Part shown: positions 63,772 to 64,000 of the stretch, one piece after another
Layout: the number at the start of each line of letters is the position of its first letter
How positions within the stretch are numbered: the first letter of the stretch is position 1
Source of the DNA: Rheinheimera pacifica
Lineage (GTDB): Bacteria > Pseudomonadota > Gammaproteobacteria > Enterobacterales > Alteromonadaceae
Direction: 5' to 3'
Assembly (NCBI RefSeq): GCF_024809855.1
Contig: NZ_JANUEM010000008.1
Coordinates: 1-64,000 of the forward strand
DNA: 64,000 bases
Translations under genes and position numbers: made by a program
Notes under the pieces: model-generated
The model's input: only the letters and a program-made list of their open reading frames with translations
The model's database searches: none
What the model was told of the DNA's origin: nothing

Positions 63772-64000
63772 ATGCGCCGTAACATGCCGGTTACAAATAC
63801 CGAAAGAACGTTCCCGCCAAACCAGAAATTGATATCCAATACAGATCTTCATGGCAATATCCGACATTGTAACGACGCGTTTATCGCTATCAGTGGTTTT
63901 AGCAAAGATGAATTAATTGGCCAGCCACACAATATAGTACGCCATCCGGATATGCCGCCGCTGGCGTACAAAATAATGTGGGAACATTTAAAAGCCGGTA
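63772..64000 (+). CDS. Aer-like PAS chemoreceptor, N-terminal fragment (cut by window edge)
   Basis: The reading frame from the ATG at 63772 has no stop to the window end. The 76 visible residues (MRRNMPVTNTERTF, ISNTDLHGNIRHCNDAFIAISGF, KDELIGQPHNIVRHPDMPP) match the PAS domain of Aer-type energy-taxis receptors that bind FAD. The ribosome-binding site AAGGA is about 10 bp upstream. The HAMP and methyl-accepting domains should lie beyond the window. It is transcribed rightward, away from the DUF4397-like gene. Confidence 0.88.
   Translation, partial: MRRNMPVTNTERTFPPNQKLISNTDLHGNIRHCNDAFIAISGFSKDELIGQPHNIVRHPDMPPLAYKIMWEHLKAG

Overview
The window is a continuous piece of a gammaproteobacterial chromosome, most likely an Alteromonadales/Chromatiaceae-type aquatic bacterium close to Rheinheimera, Arsukibacterium or Alishewanella. 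This placement is an inference. It rests on the conserved lipA-to-leuS and lnt-to-miaB gene orders, the ECF sigma/DUF3379 pair, a large sensor protein with a two-component-regulator propeller, a PEP-CTERM protein, a TonB receptor beside a beta-propeller phytase, and many Gln-rich proteins. No rRNA, tRNA, CRISPR array, prophage or insertion sequence with a transposase was seen.

Layout. 1-12.9 kb: a long leftward housekeeping cluster, leuS-lptE-holA-nadD-rsfS-rlmH-mrdA-rodA-rlpA-dacA-ybeD-lipB-lipA, covering tRNA charging, LPS export, DNA polymerase III, NAD synthesis, ribosome maturation, cell elongation and lipoate synthesis. 13-16 kb: rightward genes for a YbeL-like zinc ribbon protein, a tandem universal stress protein and a NhaD Na+/H+ antiporter. 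16-22.3 kb: an accessory stretch with a CadC-like regulator, a serine hydrolase, an Asp/Glu racemase, a possible GIY-YIG effector, a DCC protein, PnuC and a PEP-CTERM protein. 22.3-26 kb: a leftward group holding DoxX, an ECF sigma factor, DUF3379, an AraC regulator and an AhpD-like protein. 26.2-28.6 kb: a Lon-like protease. 28.7-34.8 kb: GNAT, then the conserved miaB-ybeZ-ybeY-corC-lnt operon. 35-43.3 kb: a DMT transporter, a 1499-residue c-di-GMP sensor, a CobD-like protein, mtnN and pirin. 43.5-51.6 kb: an outer-membrane barrel, an AdaA-AlkA/Ogt alkylation-repair pair, a HopJ-family protein, an S9 peptidase, a DUF819 protein and an AI-2E-type permease. 51.7-59.5 kb: a phosphoesterase, an AraC regulator, a degenerate GGDEF protein, a TonB receptor and a phytase. 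59.5-63.5 kb: a CpxRA-like two-component system with a lone CheY-like protein, a DUF5666-like protein and a DUF4397-like lipoprotein. The window ends inside an Aer-type PAS chemoreceptor gene.

The most unusual items are the following. The small orphan gene at 19.6-20.3 kb joins an N-terminal leader resembling those of secreted polymorphic or eCIS-type effectors to a GIY-YIG nuclease-like domain. Two related palindromic MITE-like elements (28.6 and 34.9 kb) share ends but differ by a hairpin-bearing insert. The phytase has two propeller halves and sits next to its TonB receptor. A GGDEF protein keeps its inhibitory site but has a broken active site. A CobD-like protein has lost a family motif. 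An intrinsic-terminator-like hairpin lies inside the 3' end of rlpA, just upstream of dacA.
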